From the NCBI GenBank assembly GCA_050084985.1, contig JBITNC010000001.1, positions 131,068,001 to 131,132,000 of the forward strand: 64,000 bases of DNA, read 5' to 3'. The first letter of the stretch is position 1. Every line of letters starts with the position of its first letter. Shown here in pieces: positions 1 to 12,335 of this stretch. A model generated the notes under the pieces. That model saw only the letters and a list, made by a program, of their open reading frames with translations. It was not told the DNA's origin and did not search any database. This stretch comes from Nageia nagi (taxonomy: Eukaryota > Pinophyta). The position numbers and the translations under genes were made by a program.

Positions 1-637
1 CTTGTGTCTAGTTACTACATCCCATATTAGTTGCATTTCATGCAAAATTTAAAAAAAAACTAGTAGTATTAGGATATGCACAGGTTGAATCAGAATCAGA
101 ATAAAGCATACATAATTTTAGCTAGGGGTAGTCTTAGTTTCAATTAGAGGTAGTTTCAATTTTTAGCTAGGGGCATAATAGAAATTAGATGTCAAAATAA
201 TAAGGCTGAAATTTAGAGCTCAAGATCAAAAATAGGAAATATTTAGTTATAATAAATAAAAAATGCATGTAATTGTAATACATTATACACGACACTAATG
301 TTGTGCAAACTAGTTCAAAATTGACCATTCTAGGGGAATACAAGTAAGTATAGGTATGATATTTTATCTCAAACTTCATCATCTTTCAGATATTGATGAT
401 ATTTAGAGAATTTACACCATGAAATATCTATATGCTTACATTGAAAATATGGTATAGTTTCTTGTATTTAGGGTTTCTTCATGATTATCACTTGAATGCA
501 ATACATGTTCTACTCATGATGTCTTCAAAAATCCATGAACACAAATGATAAAGTAATTCTATAGATATTATTGAAAATGAAGCTATCATCCCTTGAATAA
601 TTTATGGAGGTCATATTCATCCACATGCTTAAGAAAT
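1..637. other. AT-rich intergenic DNA, nothing recognised
   Basis: No open frame with codon-like organisation, no LTR end and no repeat that I can support. Short frames here are what AT-rich DNA gives by chance. Confidence 0.6.
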
Positions 638-805
638 AATGCACCCATTTTTCTTAGGAGTATAAGAAATCTATGTGTTCTGGGTATAAACACCCCCTTT
701 TTCTAGGGAGTATAAGAAACCAATGTGCCTTGGGTATAAGAACCCCTTTTGCTTGGGAATATAAGAAACCTATGTGTTCTAGTTTTGAAAAACCCTAATT
801 ATTTG
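638..805. repeat. About 50-bp tandem repeat, three copies
   Basis: The phrase AGTATAAGAAATCTATGTG recurs in variant form near 658, 709 and 758. It is flanked each time by a C/T-rich run and a TGGGTATAA-like phrase. The period is about 50 bp and the copies are diverged. No coding meaning is apparent. Confidence 0.7.
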
Positions 806-844
806 AAGTAAAAAGTATCCATTTTCTTAGGGACACAAGCAAAC

Positions 845-1020
845 TTTTATGTTATGTTATATCATATCATGTTTTGTTGTGTCATGTTATATTATATTAT
901 GCTAAGTTATATCATCTTATGTCATGTTATGTCATATTATATTATGTTATGTTATATCATATTATATTATGTTATGTCATGTTATATTATGTTATATCAT
1001 GTTATGAATGCTATCATCAT
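845..1020. repeat. ATGTTAT/ATCAT simple repeat
   Basis: A low-complexity run of variants of ATGTTATATCAT covers about 175 bp. Any open frame through it is an artefact of the repeat. Confidence 0.8.
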
Positions 1021-2049
1021 AATATGATTGATGTCATCATGTTATTTCACAATACTATATTTCCTTAACAGATATGATCTATGTGAATATATTTCTTTCA
1101 TGGTTTGTAGCTTATATCTTGCATTATATTTTTTCCTTGACTTCCACATTCATGGAGCTTTCCTAGGGAAACCAAGTTAGAATAGGGCATGAAGGAGGCA
1201 ACAAGTTGATAATGTTTAAAAACCATTTAAATAAGTGCTCTTTAAATTTAGTCTTCTCTTTCATTCTTTGGATTATGAAATTTCAATATTTTTTATTACA
1301 TATATCCAAAGAGTGGAAAAATGTAGATGATTAAAAATAATTTATTATTTATTAATAAATCATATTTTAATTATCTACATTATATATTATTTAAATCATG
1401 CAAATATCTATAATATCAATATTAATGCAATAAATAAATGCTAAACATGTGCTAATCAAGGATAATATCTCTTAATTATGTTTATATCTAAAATTATCTT
1501 GAGTATATTATTAATATTGCATGTTATTCTATAATTCCATTGAAATGATTATTATTATTTCAAATTTGGCTCTCACTCTCTCTTTTGTCTTTACATATAT
1601 AAAAGGAGAAGTACAACATAATTACCCTTATCAAATCTCTATGATAGGTGGTTATCCATATATCAATCATACTACACTTGTAGTATCTTCAGACACCACC
1701 TATTTGAGGATATGTTATGCTTTGAGATTCTATTATATGCTATCTTTTGCATATGACTTGATTCTATAGGTTTTAGAGTGTCTTCTCCCTAGCGCTCACA
1801 CATCACTCATGTTGTGATTCCTTATGAACAAGACCTATAGAAAAAAGAGATGGTGAATGTTTTATTTGCATGACTTATTATCACTATCGATTCTATCTCT
1901 AATTTGATTCAGTCCTCCATATTTACCTACCATACCCTAAGGATTACCTTCTCATATCAAGTGCACACTTTCTTGGTTTTATATAGACAACCTAGATAAG
2001 TAATTTGTATCTTATATTATAGATTTATGTTTATTGTATTTATTATAGT
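1021..2049. other. AT-rich DNA without recognisable genes
   Basis: The stretch has a frame of 82 codons at 1521-1769, but it lacks any family resemblance and has biased AT codons. I treat it as chance. Nothing else is visible. Confidence 0.5.
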
Positions 2050-2930
2050 AAATCATAATTTAGAGTCTACAATTGGGTACCAAGTGCTTCATTTGATCGA
2101 AGGGTTTAAGGACATTATTCTACTCATTTTAGTTTATGAAATTGTATATGCATGTAATGTATCTTATCAAATAATTATTGGGCTTTATGTTTTCATCCAC
2201 ATTTTACATATATATATTTTGCAAGCAAGTAGAATACATACAAAGGTTGTACTATTACAGTTGGATCACAAATGCTTCATCATGTCAAAGAATTTATGGG
2301 AATTATTCTAATCATTTTAGTCAATGAAATTGTATTTGCATCACACATATTTTGAAATAATTCTTGGGCCTCATGTGTTCTTCCACATTTTGCATACATG
2401 TATTTTGCATGCAAGTAGAACACATACAAAGGTTATATTGTTACATTTGGGTCCTAAGTTATTCATTAGATTAAGGAGTTTAAGATCATATCTTTTAACA
2501 ATTTTAGTCCATGAAATTTAATTTGCATTATGCATCTTAGCAAATAATTATTAGGTCTCTTATGTTCTTCCACAATTTTCATATATGTATTGTACATGCA
2601 AGTACAATGCATACATAGGTTATGTTATTACAATTAGATAACAAATGATTCATTATATCAAAGAGTTTAAATGAATTTTTCTAATAATTTTAGTCCAATA
2701 AATTGTATTTCCATGATGCATCTTATCAAAAAATTCTTGGGCCTAATGTATTCTTCCTCATGTTACATACATGTATTTTGCATACAAGTATAACACATAC
2801 AACAGTTATGATGTTATAGTAGGGTCCCAAGTCCTTCATTAAATGAAAAAGTTTAAGGGTATTCTTGTTGTATCCTTTAATTGAATATATTCTAATAATT
2901 TTAGTTCATATGCATCTTGTTAAACAAAAT
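2050..2930. repeat. Satellite-like tandem array, period about 187 bp
   Basis: Corresponding points of the unit (a GTTAT-type phrase followed by GGATCACAAATGCTTCAT or a variant) fall near 2242, 2431, 2615 and 2802. That gives spacings of 189, 184 and 187 bp, with a partial first unit from about 2050. Each unit also holds a CAAGTAGAACACATAC-like phrase and TGGGCCTCATGTGTTCTTCC-like phrase. Copies are roughly 75-80 percent alike by eye. The open frames at 2027-2311 and 2324-2521 lie in this array and are repeat artefacts. Confidence 0.8.
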
Positions 2931-4084
2931 TATTTTACCTCTTTTTTTGTTCCACATTTTTCATATAAGATCATAATTATTTAGTGGTTTTAGCATCTCT
3001 TATATCCATTATTGGAGCACTTTTGATGAAGGGGTAACATCCTACCTATTCAAAGGTACATTTAAAATTTCTTTATAGTCTTTCACTTAAATATATGATC
3101 TATTATTAACAAATTATCTATTTTATAATTGCATAGGTGGAAGGAAACCTTCATTTTCTTCTATTTATGGTCTAGACCATGGTGGTGGCCTTAAAATTGT
3201 AATGGTTAGTATTTGTGCATTACTTTTTGGTCATATAAATTTAGTATACAATGAACATATTAATATTTTATCTCATTTACTTATTGCATACTAGGAAACA
3301 ATTTGCATATTATGGTGTTGATGGAGATTACATGATCATCAAGTGCCTGGGAGGTTATAGTTCTATTGCACTATTGGTTTTTATGGTCATCCTGTGGGGG
3401 AAATATTTTGGGATTGCTATAGATTGAATCACCATAAGAGGAAAAAGCATACATACCTTCACTTATAATATATAACCAACTCCAAATAAAAAAACATCCA
3501 ATGGGTATTCAAGATAAATATTTTAAAGAAAAGGACATAAGGAAGATGCTTTGTAGGCAGTATACATCTTATTAAAATATATTGGTAAACATAAAGCTGC
3601 ACAAATAGAAAGTGGCTAAGTTTCTATATCTATTTGAGGAATAAAAGGAAAACATAAAGTTATAAATGGATAAGTATTATAATGAAGAAAATAGAGAAAA
3701 ATATAAAATATTATGAGAGGAAATATATGGTAGACACATAACATATTTCAAAAGATCAAGGAAGTAAAATGATAAGAGATGTTGCATAAGAAATAGATGA
3801 AGGAGGTGAAGAGGCAAGAGGTTAAGGAGATGATACAACTAGAGAGCTTGTACATTGCTTTAAATTATTATTTTCTTTGATTTTAAATATAATGAATCAT
3901 GATCAAATTTATTATTTTGTTTAAATAATTTATAGTCTTCTAAAATAGGTAATGAATTTTGAGAAGAAACTATGGTCAAAATTGAAGTGACCACCCTATA
4001 TGATACATACAAAGAGGTATTGCATTGCTTTAAATTCCTATTTTCTTTGAGTTGAATTTTTCTTATTGAAAATGATCACCTATA
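2931..4084 (+). other. Unassigned DNA with possible decayed exon
   Basis: No complete gene is visible. At 3137-3204 a short open patch reading GRKPSFSSIYGLDHGG lies between an acceptor-like TTGCATAG and a donor-like GTTAGT. A further patch begins after a CATACTAG near 3294. This could be a remnant of a spliced gene, but I recognise no family and the following frames are full of stops. Confidence 0.25.
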
Positions 4085-5280
4085 TAATATTGCAATACTT
4101 TATACAATCTATAATTTTAAAATTATCTTAACTAACCATTTGGATGTTTTTTATAATAAGATATGTGTGGATTTGGAGGAGGTGAAGAGGCTTTAAAGGA
4201 GTTTTTAAATGAATAATTTGAGTTGCATGGTGATGAGGTTTTCATCCTTGATGCACTAGCTACCTAAATTTCAAAATTTTAAAGTTATCGTAACTTACTC
4301 CTTGAATATTTTTGGGATGGTTACAACTATTGGATTTCGTAATATTTTTTCATAAAATTAAAAGGATAAAAAACTTGGAAGCTCAAATCATTCTTTCACT
4401 ATCATTAATGTTTGAATTGAAAACTAGCTTCAATATAGACAAATTACCTACATTGCAATTGTTAGGTTATTTTTATTTTTTTACTAGTTGACTATACTTA
4501 ATTTATTTTTCCCTTTTATGTTATGGACATTAGTGTATGATGTTTTCCTACCACATCTATTAAATAATCTATACAATTCAAAATTTTGAAGTTATAAATA
4601 CTTCATACAAACCAAATATTGAAGTTGTTATACTCCATATAATTCATAATTTTGAAGTTATCTTAACTAACCACTTGAATGTTGTCATAATAGGAGATGT
4701 GTGTAGTTGGAGGAGATGAAGAGGCTTCATGGGAGATTTTAGAAAGTATGGAAAATTCCACTAGAAATGCTTTAGAGTATTGTTTAACTAGAGAAGCTAA
4801 GTTTCATGGTGATGAGGTTTGCATCCTTCTATTGGATGCCTACAATTCAAAATTTTGAATAACTATCTTAACTATCCTATTGAATATTTTTAGGATACAT
4901 TATTATTTCATATTCTATGGATATTTATTATAGATGACTTCTTTCTAATATACTTGTTTTAAACTTTTTGGACTCTCATCATGTGCAAACAAGTTTATTT
5001 AGGGATTGTTTAATTGCATAAACTGATTTGCATGGTGATAAGACTTGCATCCTTCCATTAACTACCTACAATTCAAAATTTGAAGTTGCCTTATCTAGCC
5101 ACTTGAATATTTGTGGAATGTTATTATTTTATATTCTATGGATAAACTGATTTGCATGGTGATAAGACTTGCATCATTCCATTAACCACCTACAATTCAA
5201 AATTTGAAGTTGTCTTATCTAGCCCCTTGAATATTTGTGGAATGTTATTATTTTATATTCTTTCTAATGTACTTTATTTC
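4085..5280. repeat. Imperfect long tandem repeats with a 124-bp duplicated unit
   Basis: Phrases such as ATTCAAAATTTTGAAGTTAT and TTGCATGGTGATGAGGTTT recur near 4260, 4640-4850, 5065 and 5190. A segment around 4150-4330 reappears near 4690-4890, about 530 bp on. The cleanest repeat is a 124-bp direct duplication, with copies starting at 5021 and 5145. A 50-residue open patch (4698-4850, starting MCVVGGDEEAS) follows an acceptor-like ATAATAG and reappears in eroded form near 4160. It could be a repeated exon, but I recognise no family. Confidence 0.65.
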
Positions 5281-5332
5281 AAATTTTTAGACTCTCATCA
5301 TGTGCAAGCAAGTTTAGTTAATTATAAATAGT

Positions 5333-5538
5333 TAGGGATGTGTGTGTGCATGACATTATTTTTCTTATGTCAAAACAATATTGGGGGCATTCCCTAACCT
5401 TTCTCAACTTGGGAATGAGATACCATGGTTGAATAAGCCTCCTATTGAGATAAACATTGATACACAAGAGGTATTACAGAATGTTTAGATTCGAATAGGA
5501 ATCATTGGAGAAGATAAGAAAACATATCAACAGTTCTT
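5333..5538 (+). repeat. Misplaced copy of element A's pre-RT segment
   Basis: These bases match 8942-9146 of the same element over about 200 bp, including GACATTATTT-CTTATGTCA and the shared GATAAGAAAACATATCAA. In other Tat elements the corresponding stretch encodes the linker just ahead of RT. Here it sits where the first two thirds of the 5' LTR should be. Similarity stops at a TTCTT shared by both parents, which suggests a microhomology join. Confidence 0.8.
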
Positions 5539-5540
5539 TA

Positions 5541-5719
5541 GTGCATATGCTCATTTTACATCTTGATATCAATGTAATTTCATTATTCTATTATTGCACT
5601 ATTATACTTTTGTTATATTTCTTTATTCATGTATATTTATTTGATAAATCATACTTAAATATTTATGTGTATTTAGTTCATTTAGGATAAAACCCTAGGT
5701 GATACCAAAACACATATCA
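5541..5719 (+). repeat. Element A 5' LTR remnant (3' part only)
   Basis: It matches the last about 195 bp of the 3' LTR (from about 14441), including TATGCTCATTTTACATCTT and the end GATACCAAAA-CACATATCA. The LTR end CA is at 5719. The first about 600 bp of the LTR are missing. Confidence 0.85.
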
Positions 5720-5738
5720 ACATATTGGTGCCCACCTT
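5720..5738 (+). promoter_or_regulatory. Element A primer-binding site region
   Basis: Directly after the LTR end comes ACATATTGGTGCCCACC. Element C has ACATATTGGCACCCACC at the same place, so TGG plus a C-rich run is conserved. That is the form of a site pairing with a tRNA CCA end. I could not assign the tRNA. Confidence 0.6.
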
Positions 5739-5866
5739 TTATATCATTTTATTTCTCTTAATTAGGGTTAGAATATAAAGTTATCTTAAATCTACCAATA
5801 TTTTTACATCAAGAACCCTAGTGTTCTTGGTTGCATTTGATCAATAGTTTTATGAGTGTGATAGAA

Positions 5867-7206
5867 ATGGTGAACATGACTCTCAAATTCTTGACCAAAT
5901 CAATGGAAATATCCAAGTTTCAAGATCTTATCATAAAGACATCTTCCAGACTATCAATCAAGCCAACATGAATACACACATCAGCATGAATGTTGTAATC
6001 AATGGGAATGCTAACAACAACATGAATGCTATCAACCATGCATCAAATTTAGGTACCTTCATAAATAAAGAACTTAAAAACATTTAGTCTTAGGTTGCAT
6101 AGCTTTGGAATAAATTTAGAGTTCATACAAATCAAATTGAGAACAAGGGTAATCCATTGAGAATGGAGATTCATAATACAATCCTTTTTGGTATAGATAA
6201 AGATCCTAAATTTGTAAATTTCAATGTTGAGACCAATCCTATCAAACATATTTAGGATTTTGAATATATTATGTAACTTAAATGTGGGGTTAATGATAAT
6301 TTAAAAGAAAAATATTTCCCTATGAGTCTAATTGTTAAAAATCACAAGTGGTTTCATTGTTTGGAACTAGGTTCTATATCATCATATCAACAATTAAAGG
6401 ACCAGTTCATGGCTTACTTCATATTCAATGTAAAGAAACCAATTGATTTGATAGATTTGATCTATTGTAAGTAAGGTAAAATAGAGAGGTTGGATAAGTT
6501 TTCTCCTAGATCATCAAGCTTTGGAGATCCATTGAACAAAAGGTGGAAGAGAGCTTCATTGGAATGGTATTCCTTGAATAACATTAATCTTGTTCTTAGT
6601 GAAAAAGGATTTGAACATGTTAATGGTTCATTTATGCATATGGTTCATTTGCTTATTGAGAAGCAAGAATTCTTAGTAAGGTGTAATTTACCCAAATATA
6701 CATCCTCTTCTTCCAACAAAGATAATGGTAGGAAACCCTATAACAAAAAGGATGATAGTTCACTTAATGAAGTTGAACCATCTAACCAAGATAAATCAAA
6801 AGATAGGAAATAAGCTAAAGAATTATATCCATTACCTATAAAACCTAATCAAATATTTGAGGAATGTGTAGAAAAAGGTCTAATCAAATGAATCCAAGGA
6901 AAGGAATATGGACCTAATGATCGAAAGATGAGTTGGTATAGGAAGAATCAATTTTGCAACTATTATCAAATAAAAGGGCATAATACAATAGGTTGTTATG
7001 TTGTGATAAAGAAATTAAAACACCTATTAGATAATGGTACAATATCATATAAAAATGTTCTACTTAAAGTCAAATCTCAAGACCTACCTTCTAGTTCTAT
7101 CAACATGGTGAATATGATTTTCTATGATGATAATGGTGAACCTATTGAGTTTGATGATGAATACAGTACAAAAGTAGAGATAGATATAGGTTCAGATTTG
7201 GAATAA
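5867..7206 (+). pseudogene. gag: Element A gag, broken
   Basis: This is the structural protein that forms the virus-like particle around the element's RNA. The start at ATG 5867 matches element C's gag start at 62395. A capsid-type core is readable across 6210-6700 in spite of stops: KYFPMSL, then WFHCLELGSISSYQQLKDQF. A basic, serine-rich linker follows and then a zinc knuckle at about 6946-6990 (CNYYQIKGHNTIGC). There the usual His after CxY is Tyr, so even the knuckle is impaired. Stops and shifts interrupt it at many points (for example near 6254, 6274, 6472, 6811 and 6889). The longest surviving open pieces are 6490-6813 and 6928-7206. Known Tat gags have this core-linker-knuckle order. 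Confidence 0.85.
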
Positions 7207-8110
7207 ATATGCAATGTAGCAATAAGATCAAAGAAAGGTATTCCTAACCCATTTTTTTCTATAAAAGAGGTACCTTCTAAATCTTCTCTTAAGGAAAAAA
7301 AGAAATATCATTGCAAAAAAAATATTCTACAAAATCTAAAGAATACAAATGCTAAAATTAGATTGCTTAAGTTATTTGAAACTATAAGGAACATAGAATG
7401 GTATTATTCAAACTTTTTAGTGGCATTGATATTGATACTAATATTTATACTAGTTCATTGGTAGGAATAATTGGTTGTTTCAAGAATGCTATAACATTTA
7501 CTGAAGATGAGATACCTAGTGATGATATCATTGACAAATGATGGCCAATATACATATGTGCAAAGCTATTAGGAAAAAAAATAAGCATTCATTTGTAGAT
7601 GATGGTGTAGGTTTGAATATTTGTGCCATTGATTTCCTTAATAAGTTTGGTGATAAGTTGATGCCAAAATTTGTAAGAAAGAAGTACAAAATAATAGGTT
7701 ATGATAGTGATAGGAAAGTATGTTTTAGACATATCATGTTTCATATTCTTTGGGATTAAAAATATTGGAAGTTATGATATATATCCTAGACAAGAAGCTT
7801 ATATATGACATCATATTTGGAAGACCATGGATACATCCAATGAGGTGCATACTATATATATATTGCATAGATTGATTGAATTTAACCCTAATGGGTAGGA
7901 ATATGTAATTAAAATAGTGGAAGAAAATCCAAAATTAATTGTACAAGTTGGGAATACCATAGTTCCATATAAAAAAATTGAAATCCATAAGGATAATGAT
8001 GAATATAGTGAGGAAGATGAAGAATATATTGGCATCATGCAATTGTATAAAGAAATAGGTGTTGGCACATATGTCATTAGTCATAGGGTCATTGAAGAAG
8101 ATATATGACA
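7207..8110 (+). pseudogene. Element A protease region, broken
   Basis: An aspartic protease of retroelement type, which would cut the polyprotein. The piece at 7538-7759 contains KHSFVDDGVGLNICAIDFL, aligning with the active-site loop; DDG stands where D-S/T-G is usual. About 60 residues on, the flap-end motif is readable as FGRPWIHPMRC near 7815-7850. An acidic linker (YSEEDEEYIGIMQLYKEI) follows at 7917-8108. Stops separate the pieces. Element C's copy lies beyond the window edge. Confidence 0.8.
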
Positions 8111-9165
8111 TCTTTTTAGACCTTAAAAAGAAAAGGATTACTAACATATATGCTTACATCAGTTCTCACACTCATCTCAACTCCCACACTACCCTCATTA
8201 TTGGAAATGCAATCAAGATCAATCAAAATTAGAAGAGGATGATTTCAATATGATATTGCATAACATCAATACTTCAAAGTTATAAATAGAATTAGATACA
8301 TATAACAATAAGATCAAAATCTATGTTAAGATCAATAAGAATACAAGATAAATGAGATATCATGCACCATTAATTCCTTAGTACATAGAATCTAGAAGAT
8401 ACAAGGGTAAATGCCTTCATAGGAATGAATAGTGAATTGAAAAGTTACTTAAGAAAATATTTGAATCAAATGAAGGAAAAAGTGGCCTAGGAACAACGAA
8501 GAAAAATTAGAAAAAATTTATCTCATACAATAGTGATAAAGAGTTAGAAGTAGAAGTAAAGGTACAATCAGTCAATATGATTTGATTTAGCATCAAAAAT
8601 CAAGGCAAAATCTCACAAGATGACTTGAACCCATGCTAGCTCTAGTGATTGAGCTTGCATTAGTACTAATGCTAACCTTAGTGCTTGCACTATAGAAATA
8701 AATAATGAATTATCTTACCCTATACTTGATAAGATAGTTTCATGTCTATTGATGTGTTTGAAATTGATGCACTTCTACACACACTACAGGTGAGATCAGA
8801 GTTCAAACCTTTCCATACCAAGAAGCAATGCAAGATTTTTTATCATCCTAATTCCTACTTTAAAGAAGAGATGAAGTACATAGCAAGTTCTTACCTGCTA
8901 CACTAGCCTACCTTATATTTTCATTACATCAAAGTAGGTTAGGTAGCTAGGGGTGTATGTGTGTATGACATTATTTCTCTTATGTCATAATAAGACTAGG
9001 GGGATTGCTTAACCTTTCTTAATCTAGTTATAATATGTATAATCCCATACGACCTTTTTGAACATTGGTACATAAGAGGTGACATATATTATTTATATTA
9101 GAATAAGAATCATTGGGGAAGATAAGAAAACATATCAATAGTTCTTGATAGGATTCAAGGACATA
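8111..9165 (+). other. Element A linker between protease and RT
   Basis: In Tat elements this spacer is a poorly conserved part of the polyprotein. I see no domain. 8942-9146 is the donor-like copy of the segment misplaced at 5333-5538. No open frame exceeds chance. Confidence 0.55.
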
Positions 9166-9975
9166 TTTTCTTAGGAATATAGTGACATGATAGGGCTATA
9201 TCCAACCTTTGTGACTCATAATTGGGTGGTACAAGAAGATGCCAAACCTGTATAGTGTAAAAGAAGACTAATGCAACCAAAGCATTCCTTTCTAGTCAAT
9301 AACAAGATTGATAAGTATCTCAAGGAAAGAGTCATTGAGCCCATTGACTACTCACCTTGGTTAGCCAACATTATTCCAACTTTGAAACTAAATGGACAAA
9401 TTAGATCTTGCACAAATTCTAGATATTTAAATAAGGATTATCTGAAGAAATTTTTTTCATTTCCACACATTGACACAATTATGGATATAACAACAGGACA
9501 TGAGTTGTTATCTTTTATGGATGGTTTCTCAAGTTATAATTAGATAAGAATCAATAAAGAGGATCAACATAAGACAACATTCAACATACCTTGATGAACA
9601 TTTTGTTGGGTATTCATGCTCTTTAGCCTCAAAAATGTAGGGAAACATATCAAGGATCAATAGTAATTATGTTCCATGATCTCATTTATAAATTAATCAA
9701 AGTATATGTTGATGACATTCTCATTAAATCATTTAGGAAGGAAAATTATTTAGAATACTTAAGAGTTTTCTTTAAGAGGATGAGATAGTTAACTCAAAGC
9801 TTTTTTGGGGTATCTAATGGCAATTTGCTTGGTTACATTGTATCAAGAAGTGGTATCAAGATAGACTTTAAATAGGTTAAAGCTATAATGGATATGCCTC
9901 CACTAAGAAACATTAGATAACTAAAAAGTCTACAAGGAAAGTTACAAGAATTCAAAAGATTCATTGCTTAGTTAA
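9166..9975 (+). pseudogene. Element A reverse transcriptase, broken
   Basis: The RT copies element RNA to DNA. Before it, 9166-9260 carries the KDIFS...EYSDMIGL motif that precedes RT in Tat elements. The fingers and palm start is open at 9271-9543 (RVIEPIDYSPWLANIIPTLK, then HELLSFMDGFSSYN, with the first catalytic Asp in the MDGF motif). A disrupted stretch follows. The catalytic YVDD box is readable as IKVYVDDILIKS near 9697-9735. Next come FGVSNGNLLGYIVSR and a connection segment up to about 9970. At least five stops and two frame changes are present. Confidence 0.88.
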
Positions 9976-10500
9976 CAAATAAAATAACTCCATTGTATTA
10001 CTTTCTTAAGAAGAGAAATCATTCCATATGGAATAAGGAATGTCAAAAGGCATTTGAAGACATCAAGAACTATTTTCTAGATAATCCTTTTTTGTATCTA
10101 GTTGATCACACCAAACCTACATACTTGTATATCTTAGGTATAGCTAATGCTATTGAGATAGTCCTTGTTCAACTTGATAATGAAAATAGGGAGAGGGTTA
10201 TGTACTATTTATCCAAGATATTAGAAAATGCAAAAATTATTTACACACCAATTTAGAAGTTATGGTATGCCATAGTCTACACAACTCAAAAATTGAGACA
10301 TTACATGATCACCAACACTACATTCATTATAGGTCAAGTTGATCCATTAATGTACTTATTATCAAAACCATAATTGCAAGGAAGAACAACCAAATGGATA
10401 ATAGACCTACAAGAGTTTGATCTTCTATATACATGTCAAAAAGTGATAAAGAGATATTTTATAGATGATATGCTTGTAGTAGTACCATAGGATGAAAATA
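9976..10500 (+). pseudogene. Element A first RNase H, broken
   Basis: Gypsy-type RNase H fused behind RT. The open piece at 9993-10256 begins with the connection NKECQKAFEDIKNYF, followed by TYLYILGIANAIEIVLVQ, where the first catalytic Asp is absent. The loss of catalytic Asp is usual in Tat elements, which rely on a second RNase H (family knowledge). It continues across a stop as LWYAIVYTTQKLRHYM and then WIIDLQEFDLLY. Confidence 0.8.
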
Positions 10501-10517
10501 GTAACAATAATGAGCTT

Positions 10518-10910
10518 GTGGTACTAGTTGAGCAGTGTGAAGATAAGACATGGACATTATTATTTGATGGCTTTGAGTGTTTGCAAGGCACTGGGGTAAG
10601 AATTATGCTAATATTTCTTGAAGGTGGTATGAATCCTATGGCTTATAAGTTAAATTTTGAGTGCACAAAAAACATGATTGAGTATGAAGCTTTATTCTTG
10701 GGATTCAAGGTAGCAACCAATCTTGGAATCAATCGGTTAAAAGTTTATGGTCATTCACAACTTGTCATCAATGAAATAAATGATATTTACAACACAAAAA
10801 AAAAAGAAATTGCAATCATATAAGGACTTTTTTTCTTCCATGGTTCAAATATGTTTCACACAAATTTAGTTTAAAAAAAATTCAAGGAATAATAACATAT
10901 TTTTCGATGC
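10518..10910 (+). pseudogene. Element A archaeal-type RNase H, broken
   Basis: The second RNase H, diagnostic for the Tat lineage, removes element RNA from RNA-DNA hybrids. The open frame at 10518-10823 shows LLFDGFECLQGTGVRIML (first Asp), IEYEALFLGFKVA (Glu) and LKVYGHSQLVINEI. In the last motif the expected Asp of GDSQLV is His, a probable inactivating change. The frame ends at a stop before the C-terminal Asp motif. Confidence 0.85.
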
Positions 10911-12335
10911 TATGACTAATTTTGCTTTTTTAATACCTATCTCAGTTAAAGATGAGGAAACCATTATCAAAATCAATAACCTTAGACATTGTTCTTTTCT
11001 AGATGATGATAAATTTCAAGGGTTATTCAAGAAGGAGCCAATCATATGTGCTAATCTCCCATTGCATAAATGGTACACTGACATCTACAACTCCCTCAAG
11101 CAAGGAAAGATTTCAGATTCATGTCAATCCAAGTTCTCAAATAAAGGTTGAAATCCATGGCTACAAGGTATATCATTATTAGTGATATTATTTACAAAAG
11201 ATCATTTTATGGTACTTTCCTTATATGTATAAATAAAATTGAAGCAAATAAGGCTATGGAACAAGTACATGATAGCATAAGTGGAGGTCATTTCAATGGT
11301 AAAGCTATCTTTCATAAGATCTTAAGGCTTGGATATTATTTTCCATCTATGGAAAAGGATTGCATATTATATATTCATAAATATGAAAAGTGTTAAAAGC
11401 ATGCTAACTTGACACAAGCTCCTTGAAGTGAATTAGACAAAATGATATCTCCTTGCCCTTTTACTATTTAGACTTTGAATTTAATTGGAGTTATTAATCC
11501 CAAATCTAGTGAGGGACACAAATTCATCTTAGTTTCTATAAAATACTTCATAAAATGAGTATAATTTGTACCATTGAGATCCTTTAAAGGTCCTCAAATT
11601 GTGAAATTCATGACTAAATATATTATAGTAAGATTTGATGTTCCATATAATGTAATTATGGATAATGTAAAGAATTTCATAAGAAAATAGGTAAGGGAAT
11701 TTTGTAAAAGTTTTAAAATCAAGCAAAGGTTCTCATCAACATACTATCAACAAGGAAATGGAAAAGCAGAAGAAACTAAAAAATCATTATCAATAATTTT
11801 TCAAGATATTCAAGAAAACTCATAGAGATTAGTATTCATATCTCATATATGAACTTTACACATACAAAATAAGCATCAAGTTAGATATAGGTTGCACATC
11901 ATTTTTGTTAGTCTATGGAGATGAGGTAGTATTACCATTGGAAGTAGAAATACCATCATTGAGAGTTTCTCTAGAAGGAATCATTAATTGGGAAGAGAAA
12001 CTAAAAGCAAGGTTAAGGTAGCTAAAAGGACTAGATGAAAAGCAAATCCATTCTATAGAACATCTTAGAGCTTATTAGAGAAGAGCCAAGAAATCATATG
12101 GTAAGAATATTGTACCAAGATACTTCCAAGTGGGTGATCTAGTACTTAAGGAGAATCATCATAAATCGTAGGCTAAAAAATCAAGACAAAGGTAAGCTTG
12201 AGACAAATTGGATAGGTCCTTACATCATCAAGATAAAATTCCCCAAAAATACATAAAATTTAGAAATAATTGATGGAAAAGTAGATAAATTTTCAACCAT
12301 ATCCAAGCATTTTAAGCCCTTTTATGCATAAGGGA
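10911..12335 (+). pseudogene. Element A integrase, broken
   Basis: The integrase joins element DNA to the host chromosome. An H2C2-type zinc region is readable at 11148-11396 (HDSISGGHFNGKAIF, then GYYFPSMEKDC). The first core Asp is replaced: TLNLIG is read at about 11472 where Tat elements have D before LIG. The second motif reads VIMDNVKNF (Asp kept) at 11650-11680. The Glu region is visible as QGNGKAEETKKSL near 11750. The C-terminal region (about 12115-12330) is only faintly readable. More than ten stops are present. It is inactive on both sequence grounds. Confidence 0.85.

Noticed and set aside
874-1068. Open frame of 64 codons
   Set aside because: It is made by the ATGTTAT simple repeat.
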